A DNA stretch of 64,000 nucleotides from Marinobacter persicus (GTDB taxonomy: Bacteria > Pseudomonadota > Gammaproteobacteria > Pseudomonadales > Oleiphilaceae). The position numbers and the translations under genes are program-made. The stretch is taken from positions 1 through 64,000 of the forward strand of contig NZ_FOSC01000013.1 in assembly GCF_900114155.1 (NCBI RefSeq), given 5' to 3'. Shown here one piece after another: positions 28,902 to 39,281 of this stretch. Positions within the stretch are counted from its first letter, which is position 1; every line of letters starts with the position of its first letter. A model generated the notes under the pieces. It ran no database searches and was not told the DNA's origin. It saw nothing but the letters and a program-made list of their open reading frames with translations.

Positions 28902-30737
28902 TCAGGCGCTGTTGCCCTGGTCGTCAATAAAGCCGCGCAGGTGATCGGAGCGGGAAGGGTGGCGCAGCTTGCGCAGGGCCTTGGCTTCGATCTGGCGGAT
29001 GCGCTCGCGGGTTACGTCGAACTGTTTGCCGACTTCCTCAAGGGTGTGGTCGGTATTCATTTCGATGCCGAAACGCATGCGCAGTACCTTGGATTCGCGC
29101 GCGGTCAGTCCGGAGAGCACGGAGCGGGTGGCTTCGCGCAGGCCTTCGGCGGTGGCGGAATCGACCGGTGACAGGGCCTGAATGTCTTCGATGAAATCGC
29201 CCAGATGGCTGTCTTCGTCGTCGCCGATCGGGGTTTCCATGGAGATCGGTTCCTTGGCGATCTTCAGCACCTTGCGGATCTTGTCTTCCGGCATTTCCAT
29301 GCGCTCGCCCAGCTCTTCCGGCGTGGGTTCGCGGCCCATTTCCTGCAGCATCTGGCGGGACACACGGTTGAGCTTGTTGATGGTCTCAATCATGTGCACA
29401 GGAATCCGGATGGTCCGGGCCTGGTCCGCGATGGAGCGGGTGATGGCCTGGCGGATCCACCAGGTGGCGTAGGTGGAAAACTTGTAGCCACGGCGGTATT
29501 CGAACTTGTCGACCGCCTTCATCAGGCCGATGTTGCCTTCCTGGATCAGGTCCAGGAACTGCAGGCCGCGGTTGGTGTACTTCTTGGCGATGGAGATAAC
29601 CAGACGCAGGTTGGCCTCCACCATTTCCTTCTTGGCGCGGCGGGCCTTGGCTTCGCCGATGGACACGCGGCGGTTGATTTCCTTGATATCGGCAACGTCG
29701 AGGTCGACTTCCTGCTGTACGTTCTGGATGCGCTTTTGCAGGCGCACAATGTCGTCAATGCGCTCGCCGACGGCGGCCGCGTAGGGCTTCTTCATGGCGG
29801 CGATTTCAGAGGCCCACTCAATGTCGGTTTCGTGGCCGGGGAACCATTTGATGAAATCCTTGCGTGGCATTTTGCAGTCGCGCACACAGATCTGCATGAT
29901 GGCCCGTTCGTTTTCCCGAACCAGGTCGTTGGTGGAGCGAACCACGCCCACCAGCTCTTCAAATGCCTTGTTGGCCAGCTTGAAGGGGGCAAACACTTCG
30001 CCCAGCTCGTTCAGGGCGTCCTGGGTTTTCTTGTGGCTTCGGCCATGCTTTTCCAGGGCGGCGTCGGCGGCGGCCAGTTTTTCTCTCAGCAGCTCGAAAC
30101 GCAGGCGGGTTTCTTCGGGATCCGGGCCGCTTTCTTTCTCTTCTTCCTCGTCGCTGTCGTCATCGCTGTCGTAGGAGTCGGAATCGGAGGCGGTTTCTTC
30201 GGGCATGAACGGCTCGGCGCCGTCCGGGTCCAGGAAGCCGGTGACGATGTCGCTGATGCGGCCTTCGTTTTCGATAATGCGGTCGTAGGCCTGGATCACG
30301 GTGCCAGCGGTGCCGGGGAAGTGGGCCACGGCGGCCATGACATCGCGAATGCCTTCTTCAATGCGCTTGGCGATAACGATCTCGCCTTCGCGGGTGAGCA
30401 GCTCCACGGTGCCCATTTCGCGCATGTACATGCGAACGGGGTCGGTGGTGCGGCCGGCGTCGGTTTCCACGGCGGCAAGTGCGGCGGCGGCTTCAGCGGC
30501 GGCAGCTTCGTCAGCGGTGGAGTCACCTTCGGTCATCAACAGGGTATCGGCGTCGGGTGTTTCCTCGCACACCTGGATACCCATGTCGTTAATCATCCGG
30601 ATAATATCTTCTACCTGATCCGGATCGGCGATGTCTTCCGGCAGGTGGTCGTTTACCTCGGCGTAAGTCAGGTAACCTTGTTCCTTGCCCCGTGCAATGA
30701 GGTCTTTCAAACGTGATTTCTGCGAATTGCCTGACAT
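28902..30737 (-). CDS. rpoD: Primary sigma factor sigma-70
   Basis: A 611-residue sigma factor from ATG 30737. Region 1.1 is at the N-terminus ([20 protein letters not shown]), then 1.2 ([20 protein letters not shown]), a non-conserved acidic insert with a [11 protein letters not shown] tract, region 2 ([40 protein letters not shown]), 3, and region 4 with the -35-binding helix [20 protein letters not shown]. It is the last gene of rpsU-dnaG-rpoD, which couples initiation of translation, replication and transcription. Confidence 0.98.
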   Translation of the reverse strand: MSGNSQKSRLKDLIARGKEQGYLTYAEVNDHLPEDIADPDQVEDIIRMINDMGIQVCEETPDADTLLMTEGDSTADEAAAAEAAAALAAVETDAGRTTDPVRMYMREMGTVELLTREGEIVIAKRIEEGIRDVMAAVAHFPGTAGTVIQAYDRIIENEGRISDIVTGFLDPDGAEPFMPEETASDSDSYDSDDDSDEEEEKESGPDPEETRLRFELLREKLAAADAALEKHGRSHKKTQDALNELGEVFAPFKLANKAFEELVGVVRSTNDLVRENERAIMQICVRDCKMPRKDFIKWFPGHETDIEWASEIAAMKKPYAAAVGERIDDIVRLQKRIQNVQQEVDLDVADIKEINRRVSIGEAKARRAKKEMVEANLRLVISIAKKYTNRGLQFLDLIQEGNIGLMKAVDKFEYRRGYKFSTYATWWIRQAITRSIADQARTIRIPVHMIETINKLNRVSRQMLQEMGREPTPEELGERMEMPEDKIRKVLKIAKEPISMETPIGDDEDSHLGDFIEDIQALSPVDSATAEGLREATRSVLSGLTARESKVLRMRFGIEMNTDHTLEEVGKQFDVTRERIRQIEAKALRKLRHPSRSDHLRGFIDDQGNSA

Positions 30738-30877
30738 AGACACCCTGTGAACTCGCTTTTAAAAGGAAAAAAGTTAAACAGCCATTATAGCTGTCGCGTG
30801 GTTTTGCTGCCACCAGTCGGTTAGATGGTGATCAGCGCCCGTTGTTTCAAGTGCTGATGCCCAGGTTTCGGGTTTTA

Positions 30878-32593
30878 CTACCCGCCGCTGAGCGTTCTGA
30901 GCTCTTCCCGTTCTTCCGGGGTGAGCGTGGCCAGGTTCCGGAGCAGGGTTGCCAGTCTTTGCTGGCGCGCGGCTTCTTCGTTCGGGGTTAACAGCTCTCT
31001 GGCGGCTGCCAGTGTGCTGTCCCGAGCCGGTATGTGCTCCAGACCGTCGAACAGGTTGTAAAACCGTTCGCGGGCCTGTTGATCTAGTGCCAGCCCCGCA
31101 ACCAGTGCCTTGCGGGTCTGTATGTTGTTTTCTTGCAGCCAGCGGGCCAGTTGGCCGGCCTGGGGCAACTGGCGGCTGCTATCGGCCAGTGCGCGTATTT
31201 CTTCAGCCATTTCCGGCGCTTCCAGAAGTGCCAGGCACAAGGTGTTGTCCTTGCTGAGCTTTACATCAATGCGCGCTTCAGTGGGGCGTTTGTTCTGTTC
31301 GCCCCGCCAGCCCCGGTTGTTCTGTCCGGGCCTGCGGGTTTGCCATTGGTTGCCGCACAGGCGCTGCATTTCCTGCCACATGCCGTTGCGCAGCGTGGTG
31401 CGCGGCATTCTGTTCAGCAGCGGCTCGGCCCTGGCTTTCAGTTCGCTGCGGCCTTCCGGCAGTTGCAGGTCCAGGCCTTCGCTTTGCCGGTCAAACAGGA
31501 AGCGTGATAGCGGTGTGGCACCGGCAACCCGTTTTTCGAAAGCCTCGGCGCCCTCCTTGCGTACCAGGGTGTCCGGGTCTTCGCCGTCCGGCAGCATCAG
31601 AAACTGCAGGTGCAGCCCGTCTTCCATTAATTCCAGGGCGTTTTCCATGGCCTTGTCGGCGGCCCGGTAACCGGCCTGGTCACCGTCAAAGCAAAACACG
31701 ATGTGCCGTACGTGCCGTAGCAGGGCCTTCAGGCTGTCCTGGTTGGTGGCGGTGCCCAGGGTGGCCACGGCGTAATGAATGCCGTGCTGTGCCAGGGCAA
31801 TGACATCCATATAGCCTTCCACCACCAGAAGCTTGTCAATCTGGCGGAGCGCCTGCCGGGCTTCATGCAGCCCGTAAATCTCACGGCTTTTATGAAATAC
31901 GTCAGACTCCGGAGAGTTGATGTATTTGGCCTTGTCGTCACCCAGTGTCCGACCGCCAAAAGCGACGGTTTTGCCCCGGGTGTTGCGGATCGGGAACATA
32001 ACCCGGTTGCGAAACAGGTCCCGGGGCCGGCCGTACTTGTCCGAGACGGTTCCCGTTTCGATCAGCGGCGCTTTCAGGTCTTTGGGCGCGGCGTCGATCA
32101 GTGCGGTGCCGGTGCCGGGAGCAAAACCGAGTTGGTATTGCTGGATGATGCTGTCATCCAGGCCGCGTTGTTTCAGGTAGTCCCGGGCGTAGGCGCCTTG
32201 CTGGCCGGCCAGGGCTGAATGGTAAAAGCGGCTGGCGTAATCCAGGGCGTCGGTCAGGGTTCTGGCTTGCTGCATTTCCTGCCTGGCGGCCTGATCATAA
32301 GGCACTTCCAGGCCCGCGCGTTTGGCCAGCTCTTCGACGGCCTCGGTAAAGCCCAGGCCTTCGAATTCACGGAGAAAGCTGATCGCATCGCCGCTGGCAC
32401 CGCAACCGAAGCAATGGTAAAACCCCTTGTCCGGGCGTACGTTGAACGATGGGGTTTTCTCGTCGTGGAAAGGGCAGCAGGCCTTGTAGTTGGCTCCGGC
32501 TTTCTTGAGGGTGATTCTGGATCCGATCAGTTCCGCCAGATCCGTGCGATCAAGCAGGTCTTCCACGAATCGTTGGGGGATCATCCCGCTCAT
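30878..32593 (-). CDS. dnaG: DNA primase
   Basis: A 571-residue primase from ATG 32593 (earlier in-frame ATG at 32713 would begin inside the terminator region). The zinc ribbon reads CPFHDEKTPSFNV and HCFGCGASGDAISFL. The TOPRIM core has VEGYMDVIAL and CFDGDQAGYRA. The C-terminal helicase-binding domain ends the protein. The length is near the 581 of E. coli. It is the middle gene of the rpsU-dnaG-rpoD operon, downstream of an internal terminator. Confidence 0.97.
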   Translation of the reverse strand: MSGMIPQRFVEDLLDRTDLAELIGSRITLKKAGANYKACCPFHDEKTPSFNVRPDKGFYHCFGCGASGDAISFLREFEGLGFTEAVEELAKRAGLEVPYDQAARQEMQQARTLTDALDYASRFYHSALAGQQGAYARDYLKQRGLDDSIIQQYQLGFAPGTGTALIDAAPKDLKAPLIETGTVSDKYGRPRDLFRNRVMFPIRNTRGKTVAFGGRTLGDDKAKYINSPESDVFHKSREIYGLHEARQALRQIDKLLVVEGYMDVIALAQHGIHYAVATLGTATNQDSLKALLRHVRHIVFCFDGDQAGYRAADKAMENALELMEDGLHLQFLMLPDGEDPDTLVRKEGAEAFEKRVAGATPLSRFLFDRQSEGLDLQLPEGRSELKARAEPLLNRMPRTTLRNGMWQEMQRLCGNQWQTRRPGQNNRGWRGEQNKRPTEARIDVKLSKDNTLCLALLEAPEMAEEIRALADSSRQLPQAGQLARWLQENNIQTRKALVAGLALDQQARERFYNLFDGLEHIPARDSTLAAARELLTPNEEAARQQRLATLLRNLATLTPEEREELRTLSGG

Positions 32594-32645
32594 GCTGGTT
32601 CCACTCACCCGAGGTGTTCTGGTAAACCGGCTTTCGCCATAGCCA

Positions 32646-32680
32646 AAAATGCCGCCGAAGCCAGGCCCCGGCGGCATTTT
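32646..32680 (-). terminator. Internal terminator between rpsU and dnaG
   Basis: A 12-bp stem AAAATGCCGCCG / CGGCGGCATTTT; on the minus strand a T-run follows. It corresponds to the attenuating terminator known from the E. coli rpsU-dnaG-rpoD operon, keeping primase low relative to S21. Confidence 0.8.
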
Positions 32681-32743
32681 CGGTCTGCCGGCGAGGGCAA
32701 GCCTCCCCGGCATTCAGTTACTGCGCGAAACGCTCGCCTGAAC

Positions 32744-32959
32744 TCAGTACAGACGTTCGAATTTGCGCTGCTCCCGCTGAAGCTTCTTGAGATGACGCTT
32801 AACGGCGGCAGCTGCTTTACGCTTGCGTACAGCGGTCGGCTTTTCGTAGTGTTCACGACGACGTACTTCAGACAGTACACCGGCCTTCTCGCAGGAACGC
32901 TTGAAGCGACGCAGTGCTACGTCAAACGGTTCATTCTCTTTCACTTTAACAGCTGGCAT
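32744..32959 (-). CDS. rpsU: 30S ribosomal protein S21
   Basis: A 71-residue basic protein starting [20 protein letters not shown], with the usual [17 protein letters not shown] motif and the lysine/arginine-rich tail. It binds the 30S subunit near the anti-Shine-Dalgarno region. It is the first gene of the operon with dnaG and rpoD and is followed by the internal terminator. Confidence 0.98.
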   Translation of the reverse strand: MPAVKVKENEPFDVALRRFKRSCEKAGVLSEVRRREHYEKPTAVRKRKAAAAVKRHLKKLQREQRKFERLY

Positions 32960-33191
32960 TCGAAAATCACCTACCTGATAGATTCGGTTTCAATGTGTTC
33001 CGCTCCGAAGCGTCGGGCGGCTCGATTCCTGGTCAGATTGGCTAAAACACGACCAGCGAATGTTTAAGGTCGGCAATGATAGCGGCTGGGTCTGTTCAGG
33101 TCAATCACTGTTCAACGAAACTGCCGGAGCCTTTCGGGTTTCTGCTAAAATGCCGGTTTGCCATTTCCAGCCGTTCGGATGCACCCAGATT

Positions 33192-34247
33192 ATGCTGATT
33201 CTCGGAATTGAAACCTCCTGCGACGAAACCGGTGTCGCTTTGTTTGACGACCAGCAGGGTCTGCTGGCCCACGCCCTTTACAGCCAGATTGATATACACG
33301 CGGATTACGGCGGTGTGGTGCCGGAGCTGGCTTCCCGGGATCACGTGCGCAAGTTGCTGCCTCTGTGCGACCAGGTGCTGGCACAAGCGGGCAAGAGCCG
33401 GCGGGATATCGAGGGCATTGCCTACACTGCGGGCCCCGGCCTGGTGGGTGCGCTGATGGTCGGTGGTTCGGTGGCTCATGCCCTGGGGTTTGCCCTGGAT
33501 ATCCCGGTGTTGGGGGTGCATCACATGGAGGGGCATCTGCTGGCTCCGATGCTGGAAGACAACCCGCCGGGATTCCCGTTCGTCGCCCTGCTGGTTTCCG
33601 GTGGTCACACCCAGCTGGTTCGGGTGGATGGCATTGGTGAGTATCAAATGCTGGGCGAATCAGTGGACGACGCGGCAGGCGAGGCCTTCGACAAGACCGC
33701 GAAAATGCTCGGCCTGGACTATCCGGGTGGCCCCCGGGTAGCGGCACTGGCGGAAAAAGGCCGTGAGGGCCGGTATCGTTTCCCGCGTCCGATGACCGAC
33801 CGTCCCGGGCTGGATTTCAGCTTCAGCGGGTTGAAGACGTTCACGCTCAATACCGTAAGCGCGGCGCAGGAGCAGGGCCGGTTTGATGAGCAGACCAGGG
33901 CCGATATCGCTCTGGCGTTCGAGTCCGCGGTGGTGGACACCCTGACCATCAAATGTCGCCGGGCACTGGAGCAGAGTGGCTGTGAGCGGCTGGTCATTGC
34001 CGGCGGTGTGAGTGCCAACAAGCGCCTGCGGACCGCGCTTGAGGCGATGGCTGTGAAACAGAAGGCCAAGGTGTTCTATGCGCGCCCTGAATTCTGCACG
34101 GACAACGGTGCGATGATTGCCTACGCCGGCGCGCAGCGCCTGAAAGCGGGCCAGTTCGATGGCGAACGCATTCTGTCGGTTCCCCGTTGGCCGATGGACA
34201 CGCTGCCTCCGGTGAGCGAGCCCCGGGCCAATGGCCTGGTGGACTGA
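33192..34247 (+). CDS. tsaD: tRNA N6-adenosine threonylcarbamoyltransferase subunit
   Basis: A 351-residue ASKHA-fold enzyme that transfers threonylcarbamoyl to A37 of ANN-decoding tRNAs with TsaB and TsaE. The start at 33192 ([18 protein letters not shown]) matches family length; open sequence upstream is not conserved. Metal-binding histidines lie in GVHHMEGHL, followed by [11 protein letters not shown] and [20 protein letters not shown] at 33146-33151 may be its -10 box. It is divergent from rpsU, as in E. coli. Confidence 0.97.
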   Translation: MLILGIETSCDETGVALFDDQQGLLAHALYSQIDIHADYGGVVPELASRDHVRKLLPLCDQVLAQAGKSRRDIEGIAYTAGPGLVGALMVGGSVAHALGFALDIPVLGVHHMEGHLLAPMLEDNPPGFPFVALLVSGGHTQLVRVDGIGEYQMLGESVDDAAGEAFDKTAKMLGLDYPGGPRVAALAEKGREGRYRFPRPMTDRPGLDFSFSGLKTFTLNTVSAAQEQGRFDEQTRADIALAFESAVVDTLTIKCRRALEQSGCERLVIAGGVSANKRLRTALEAMAVKQKAKVFYARPEFCTDNGAMIAYAGAQRLKAGQFDGERILSVPRWPMDTLPPVSEPRANGLVD

Positions 34248-34252
34248 AATCT

Positions 34253-34846
34253 CTAAAGGCCGGTTTCCCGCCCCTGCGCCAGCCGGATCAGGTTGTTCCG
34301 GTGACGCACCACGATCAGCAGGGCGAGCAGTCCGAACAGGGGCAGGGTCTCCGGTTCCAGCAGGGCGCTGATCACCGGGCCGCTGATGATTGCCACCAAT
34401 GAAGCGAGCGCCGATATGCGCCAGCGCCACATGATCACCAGCCAGATGGCTGCCATGATCAGTGTGGTTAACGGTGCCAGCGCCAGCCCCGCCCCCAGGG
34501 CCGTCGCCACGCCCTTGCCGCCCTTGAAGCGAAAGAAGGCTGGAATCATGTGGCCGGTGACCGCACACAGGGCCACGATCGCCTGTACCAGAATGGACAG
34601 GTCCGCCAGTTGCGCCAGCCACACCGGCAGCCAGCCCTTGAATGCATCGAGCGCCAGGGTGAGTGCGGCGGGTTGCCAACCCCCGACCCGGTACACGTTG
34701 GTGGCGCCGGGGTTGCCGGAGCCCAGTGCCCGGGGGTCCGGCAGGCGCCAGTAACGGCAAACTACCACCGCAAACAGCACCGAGCCGGCCAGATAGGCCG
34801 AGGCGCAGAGCAGAACTGTCAGAAGCGGGTTGCTGTTTACGTCCAT
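34253..34846 (-). CDS. plsY: Acyl-phosphate glycerol-3-phosphate acyltransferase
   Basis: A 197-residue inner-membrane enzyme that acylates glycerol-3-phosphate from acyl-phosphate, the first step of phospholipid synthesis. ATG 34846 is chosen because it directly precedes the first TM helix. Conserved motifs are SGNPGATNVYRVGG, GHMIPAFFRFKGGKGVAT and VVRHRNNLIRL. The gene is convergent with tsaD, 5 bases apart, and divergent from folB. Confidence 0.96.
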   Translation of the reverse strand: MDVNSNPLLTVLLCASAYLAGSVLFAVVVCRYWRLPDPRALGSGNPGATNVYRVGGWQPAALTLALDAFKGWLPVWLAQLADLSILVQAIVALCAVTGHMIPAFFRFKGGKGVATALGAGLALAPLTTLIMAAIWLVIMWRWRISALASLVAIISGPVISALLEPETLPLFGLLALLIVVRHRNNLIRLAQGRETGL

Positions 34847-34984
34847 GATTCGGAGTGGCGCAGACGCCAGTGGGTCATTTGTGAGAAAATCGCGCTTCGC
34901 GATTCGGGCTACAGGCACCTTCACCCTATCCGGTGCCTGACCATCATTCAATCAGCCTTGAGTGTAAGACAGCGGGAGTCAGGC

Positions 34985-35344
34985 TTGACAGATACGGTGT
35001 TTATAGAGGGATTGGCGGTTGAAACCGTGATCGGTGTGTACGATTGGGAGCGCACCATCAGGCAGCGCCTGCTGGTGGATCTGGAGATGGCCTGGGATAA
35101 TCGTGTGCCCGGCGCCAGTGACGACGTAGCCGATGCGCTGGATTACGCTGCGGTCAGTGAGCGGGTGCAACAGCAATTGCAGGACCTGCAGCCGGCGCTG
35201 CTGGAAACCGCGGCCGAGGAAATCGCCAGAACCCTGCAACAGGAATTCGGGGTTTGCTGGTTGCGCCTGACTCTGAACAAGCCCGGTGCAGTGCCGGCGG
35301 CAGCCAATGTGGGTGTGAGGATTGAACGGGGGCAGCGCCCATGA
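34985..35344 (+). CDS. folB: Dihydroneopterin aldolase
   Basis: A 119-residue enzyme of folate synthesis that converts dihydroneopterin to 6-hydroxymethyl-dihydropterin and glycolaldehyde. It starts at TTG 34985 with GGAG 7 bases upstream; no ATG gives a better fit. The motifs IEGLAVETVIGVYDWERTIR, LDYAAVSERV and the catalytic lysine in LTLNKPGAVPAA are clear. It overlaps folK by 4 bases, so the two are translationally coupled. Confidence 0.93.
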   Translation: MTDTVFIEGLAVETVIGVYDWERTIRQRLLVDLEMAWDNRVPGASDDVADALDYAAVSERVQQQLQDLQPALLETAAEEIARTLQQEFGVCWLRLTLNKPGAVPAAANVGVRIERGQRP

Positions 35345-35865
35345 CCCGGGTATACATCAGCATTGGCAGCAACATCGAGCGGTATCGACATGTGCAGGCA
35401 GCGCTGGACGCCCTGTCGGAATGGTTTGGCGAGTTGCGGATTTCCCCGGTGTATGAGAGTGAGTCGGTGGGGTTCGAGGGGTCGGACTTTCTGAATCTGG
35501 TGGTTGCGATCGACACGGAGTTGTCGGTTGGTGAGCTCACCCGCCGGTTCAAGCGGCTGGAAGCCGTCAATGGCCGGAAAAGCGGGGCGCCCAAGTTCAG
35601 CCCGCGCACGCTGGACCTGGATATCCTGACTTACGGCGACACCGTGGGTGAGGTGGACGGCGTTCAGCTGCCGCGCGCGGAGATCCTGAAAAATGCCTTT
35701 GTGTTGAGGCCCCTGGCCGATATCGCTCCGGATGAGCGGCACCCGGTGTGTGGCCAGAGCTATGGCGAGTTGTGGCGGGCCTACAACACCGGCCAGAAAC
35801 TCTGGCCGGTGTTGTTCAACTGGCGGGGCCGGGCGATTTCACACCCCGTTGGCGGCGCGGAATAA
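35341..35865 (+). CDS. folK: HPPK-type pterin pyrophosphokinase, paralogue 1
   Basis: A 174-residue member of the HPPK family, which pyrophosphorylates hydroxymethyl-dihydropterin. Seen: YISIGSNIERYRHVQAALDA, the PRTLDLDILTYGD motif with its two catalytic aspartates, and LPRAEILKNAFVLRPLADI. Its partner residues differ from paralogue 2 at 39282-39779: LPRAEI replaces the usual VPHP/H. Coupled to folB. Its 3' end overlaps convergent pgi by 27 bases. Confidence 0.88.
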   Translation: MTRVYISIGSNIERYRHVQAALDALSEWFGELRISPVYESESVGFEGSDFLNLVVAIDTELSVGELTRRFKRLEAVNGRKSGAPKFSPRTLDLDILTYGDTVGEVDGVQLPRAEILKNAFVLRPLADIAPDERHPVCGQSYGELWRAYNTGQKLWPVLFNWRGRAISHPVGGAE

Positions 35866-37494
35866 CGCCACCAGATTGTCGGTTGCGCTGTCGGTTGCCC
35901 CGCCTGCCTCGCCCTTCAGGCGGGGCAGAATTTCATTGCCCATCTGTTTGCCCAGTTCCACACCCCACTGATCGAAACAGTCGATGTCCCAGATCACGCT
36001 TTGCACGAAGGTGCGGTGTTCGTAGGCTGCGATGAGAGCGCCCAGGCGGCCCGGGCTGAGCTTGTCCATCAACACAATGTTACTGGGCTGGTTGCCGGGG
36101 ATGAGTTTGTGGGGGGCAAGAGCTTCGGCCTGCATCGCATCCATGCCGCTATCAAGCAGTTCCTGCCGGGCTTCCTCCAGGGTCTTGCCGGCCATCATCG
36201 CCCGGGCCTGGCTCAGACAGTTGGCGAACAGGATGGCATGATGGTCGCCCACCGGATTGTGGGAGGTCAGTGGCATGATGAAATCGGCCGGCACCAGCCG
36301 CGTACCCTGATGGATCAACTGGTGGTAGGCGTGCTGGCCATTGGCGCCAACGCCGCCCCAGAGCACCGGCCCGGTGGGATAGTCCACTGGCTGGCCGTGC
36401 TGGGTGACCCGCTTGCCGTTGCTTTCCATGTCCAGTTGCTGCAGGTGATCCGGCAGGTACTTCAGGTATTCATCGTAGGGCAGCACCGCCTGGGTTTCGG
36501 CGCCCCAGAAATTGTTGTTCCACACGCCCAGCAGCGCCATGATAACCGGCAGGTTACGTTCGGACGGTGTCCGGCGGAAGTGCTCATCCATGGCGTGTGC
36601 GCCCTCGAGCAGTTCGCGGAAGGCGGGCATGCCCAGCGTCAGGGCGATGGGCAGGCCGATGGCCGACCACAGGGAGTAACGGCCACCGACCCAGTCCCAC
36701 ATGGGGAAAATGTTCTCTTCGTCAATGCCGAAAGCCTTTGCTTCCGGGATGTTGGTGGTCACCGCCAGGAAATGTCGGGCGATGGCGCGCTGATTGCCGC
36801 CATTGTTCAGGAACCAGTCCCGGGCCACCAGGCTGTTGCTCAGCGTCTCCTGGGTCCGGAATGACTTGGACTGGACCAGAAACAGGGTGGTTTCCGGGTT
36901 CAGGGGCCTGAGGATGTCCTGCACATCGGTGCCGTCGATATTGGCAACGAAATGACAGCGAATCCCTGCTTGCGCATAGGGCGTGAGTGCCCGGACCACC
37001 AGCTTGGGACCCAGGAACGAACCGCCAATGCCGATGCTGACGACGTCTGTGAACGGCTTGCCGGTATGGCCCGTACGCTGGCCGGAATGCACGGCGCTGA
37101 CCAGTTGTTCCATGCGCGCAAGCGTGGCCTGCACTTCCGGCACAATGTTCTGGCCATTTACCCGCACCTCTGTGCCGGCGGGCTGGCGCAGGGCGGTGTG
37201 CAGTGCCGGGCGGTTTTCGGTGCGATTGACGATATCACCGTCGAACAGCGCGTTTCTGCGTTGCTCCAGGCCACAGGCCCGGGCCAGATTTGTCAGTGCG
37301 CTCAGCACCTCGTCTGTCAGGCGGTTGCGGGAAAAATCCAGGGTCAGCCCCGCCCCTTCAGCCAGGTAACGTTGCGCCCTGTCCGGATCCTGTGCGAACA
37401 GTTCGCGCAGGTGGGTGTTGGCCAGTTGCTGTTTGTGCCTGGTCAGTACCTGCCACTCCGGCAGTTGAGTCAGGCTGGGTGTGTGCTCTGACAT
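35839..37494 (-). CDS. pgi: Glucose-6-phosphate isomerase
   Basis: A 551-residue glycolytic/gluconeogenic enzyme. The phosphosugar-binding sites read VSIGIGGSFLGPKLV and FLVQSKSFRTQETLSN; the second signature is GPVLWGGVGANGQHAYHQLI with the catalytic histidine and the earlier glutamate. Length matches E. coli (549). It lies downstream of panC on the same strand, matching the pseudomonad order. Confidence 0.97.
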   Translation of the reverse strand: MSEHTPSLTQLPEWQVLTRHKQQLANTHLRELFAQDPDRAQRYLAEGAGLTLDFSRNRLTDEVLSALTNLARACGLEQRRNALFDGDIVNRTENRPALHTALRQPAGTEVRVNGQNIVPEVQATLARMEQLVSAVHSGQRTGHTGKPFTDVVSIGIGGSFLGPKLVVRALTPYAQAGIRCHFVANIDGTDVQDILRPLNPETTLFLVQSKSFRTQETLSNSLVARDWFLNNGGNQRAIARHFLAVTTNIPEAKAFGIDEENIFPMWDWVGGRYSLWSAIGLPIALTLGMPAFRELLEGAHAMDEHFRRTPSERNLPVIMALLGVWNNNFWGAETQAVLPYDEYLKYLPDHLQQLDMESNGKRVTQHGQPVDYPTGPVLWGGVGANGQHAYHQLIHQGTRLVPADFIMPLTSHNPVGDHHAILFANCLSQARAMMAGKTLEEARQELLDSGMDAMQAEALAPHKLIPGNQPSNIVLMDKLSPGRLGALIAAYEHRTFVQSVIWDIDCFDQWGVELGKQMGNEILPRLKGEAGGATDSATDNLVALFRAANGV

Positions 37495-37534
37495 CCGTGA
37501 AAGGTCCTTGGCGGCAGTGAATACACGTTCCGTG

Positions 37535-38383
37535 TTAACGGTTAACGGACAGGTTGTCGATCAGCCGGGTGGTGCCCAGGAAGGCGGCGACCAGTAATGT
37601 CAGTTCCCGGTCGTTGTTGCTGGCCGGTTTCAGGGTCTGGCTGTTGACGATATTGAAATAGTCCGGACGCAGGCCCGCCCCGGTGAGCGCGTTGCATGCC
37701 TCCTGCTCCAGAGTCCGGAAATCGTTCCGGCCCTGGCGGAGCTGTTCGGCAGTGGCGCAAAGGGTCTGGTAAACGGCCGGTGCGCGAGCTCTTTCATCTT
37801 CTGATAAATAGCCGTTGCGGGAGCTTTTCGCAAGGCCGTCATCTTCACGTATGGTGGGGGCGCCCACCACCTGCACGGGAATCATCAGGTCCCGCACGAG
37901 CTTGCGGATGACCGCCAGCTGCTGGAAGTCCTTTTCTCCGAACACCGCGACATCCGGTTGCACCATGTTGAAAAGCATGGTGACGACCGTCGCCACACCC
38001 TCGAAGTGGCCGGGGCGGCTGGCGCCGCAATGGCCTTCGCTGACCTCCGGTACCACCACTTTGGTTTGCCGGGCCAGACCCTCGGGGTAGATTTCATCGG
38101 CAGAAGGGGCAAATACCAGGGTGTTGCCGGCGGCGGCCAGTTTTTCCTGGTCTTCGTTCAGGGTCCGGGGGTATTTGTCGAGATCTTCGCCTGCGCCGAA
38201 TTGCATCGGGTTAACGAAAATGCTGGTCACGACTATGTCGGCGGATTCCACCGCCTTGCGCACCAGCGAGATGTGGCCTTCGTGCAGGTTGCCCATGGTG
38301 GGCACCAGGCCGATGGTCTTGCCCTGCTGGCGGTAGCTGCGCAGGATCGAACGGAGTTCTTTGAGCGAGTGGACGGTTCTCAT
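37535..38383 (-). CDS. panC: Pantothenate synthetase
   Basis: A 282-residue enzyme that joins pantoate and beta-alanine using ATP. Motifs: [17 protein letters not shown] (HxGH nucleotide site), FGEKDFQQL and SSRNGYLS (KSSRN variant). The start overlaps the panB stop by 4 bases, so the two are translationally coupled. Confidence 0.97.
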   Translation of the reverse strand: MRTVHSLKELRSILRSYRQQGKTIGLVPTMGNLHEGHISLVRKAVESADIVVTSIFVNPMQFGAGEDLDKYPRTLNEDQEKLAAAGNTLVFAPSADEIYPEGLARQTKVVVPEVSEGHCGASRPGHFEGVATVVTMLFNMVQPDVAVFGEKDFQQLAVIRKLVRDLMIPVQVVGAPTIREDDGLAKSSRNGYLSEDERARAPAVYQTLCATAEQLRQGRNDFRTLEQEACNALTGAGLRPDYFNIVNSQTLKPASNNDRELTLLVAAFLGTTRLIDNLSVNR

Positions 38384-39174
38384 GCCTTGAACGTATGCTC
38401 CTCAGCCGGGAATGTGCGTTCTTTGACGGCCTTCGCGTAGGCGGCGATGGCCTCCGGGATGGACCGGCTTTCTGCCATGAAATCTTTCACAAAGCGTGGC
38501 TTCCGCCCGGTGGTCAGGCCCAGCATGTCGTACACCACCAGTACCTGGCCATCGGTGTCGCAGCCCGCGCCGATGCCGATCACCGGCGCCCTGACTGCCT
38601 GGGTGATGCGGGCCGCCAGGGGTGCCGGTACGCATTCAAGCAGTATGACATCGGCTCCGGCCGCTTCCAGTTCGCAGGCATGCTCAATCATCGCCTCGGC
38701 GGCTTTTTCGCTGCGCCCCTGGACCTTGTAGCCACCAAACTTGTTGACGAATTGGGGGGTCAGGCCCAAGTGCGCGCACACCGGAATGCCCCGTTCGCTG
38801 AGGGCCTCGATGGTGTCACGCATCCAGTCCGTGCCTTCCAGCTTGACCATGTGCGCGCCTGCACGCATTAACTCGGCGGCGTTGTCCAGGGCGTCGGGAA
38901 TGGTGCCGTAAGACATGAACGGCATGTCGGCCATGATCAGAGAGCCTTTGTTGCCCTGTGCCACGCAACTGGTGTGGTACACCATGTGCTCCATGGTGAC
39001 CGGCAGCGTGCTGCTCTGGCCCTGAAGAACCATGCCCAGCGAATCACCAATCAGGATGACGTCAACCCCGGCCTCGCTGACCACCTGGGCAAAGGTGGCA
39101 TCGTAGGAGGTGAGGGCGGAAAAGGCTTCGCCCTTTTCCTTGTATTCGCGCAGGGTATTGATGGTAACAGCCAT
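38380..39174 (-). CDS. panB: 3-methyl-2-oxobutanoate hydroxymethyltransferase
   Basis: A 264-residue TIM-barrel enzyme that makes ketopantoate for coenzyme A. Seen: [32 protein letters not shown] (metal-binding Asp), [11 protein letters not shown] and [14 protein letters not shown]. It leads panBC. folK paralogue 2 and pcnB lie upstream on the same strand, 107 bases away. Confidence 0.97.
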   Translation of the reverse strand: MAVTINTLREYKEKGEAFSALTSYDATFAQVVSEAGVDVILIGDSLGMVLQGQSSTLPVTMEHMVYHTSCVAQGNKGSLIMADMPFMSYGTIPDALDNAAELMRAGAHMVKLEGTDWMRDTIEALSERGIPVCAHLGLTPQFVNKFGGYKVQGRSEKAAEAMIEHACELEAAGADVILLECVPAPLAARITQAVRAPVIGIGAGCDTDGQVLVVYDMLGLTTGRKPRFVKDFMAESRSIPEAIAAYAKAVKERTFPAEEHTFKA

Positions 39175-39281
39175 AGGATCCTTGCCTTGTGGGTGGATGG
39201 GCCAGTACTCCGGGGTTGCCGGTTTTTGCTGAGCCTTAGATTAATGCCCGCTCCGGCAGGACACAAGCGTTGGCAGCGGGT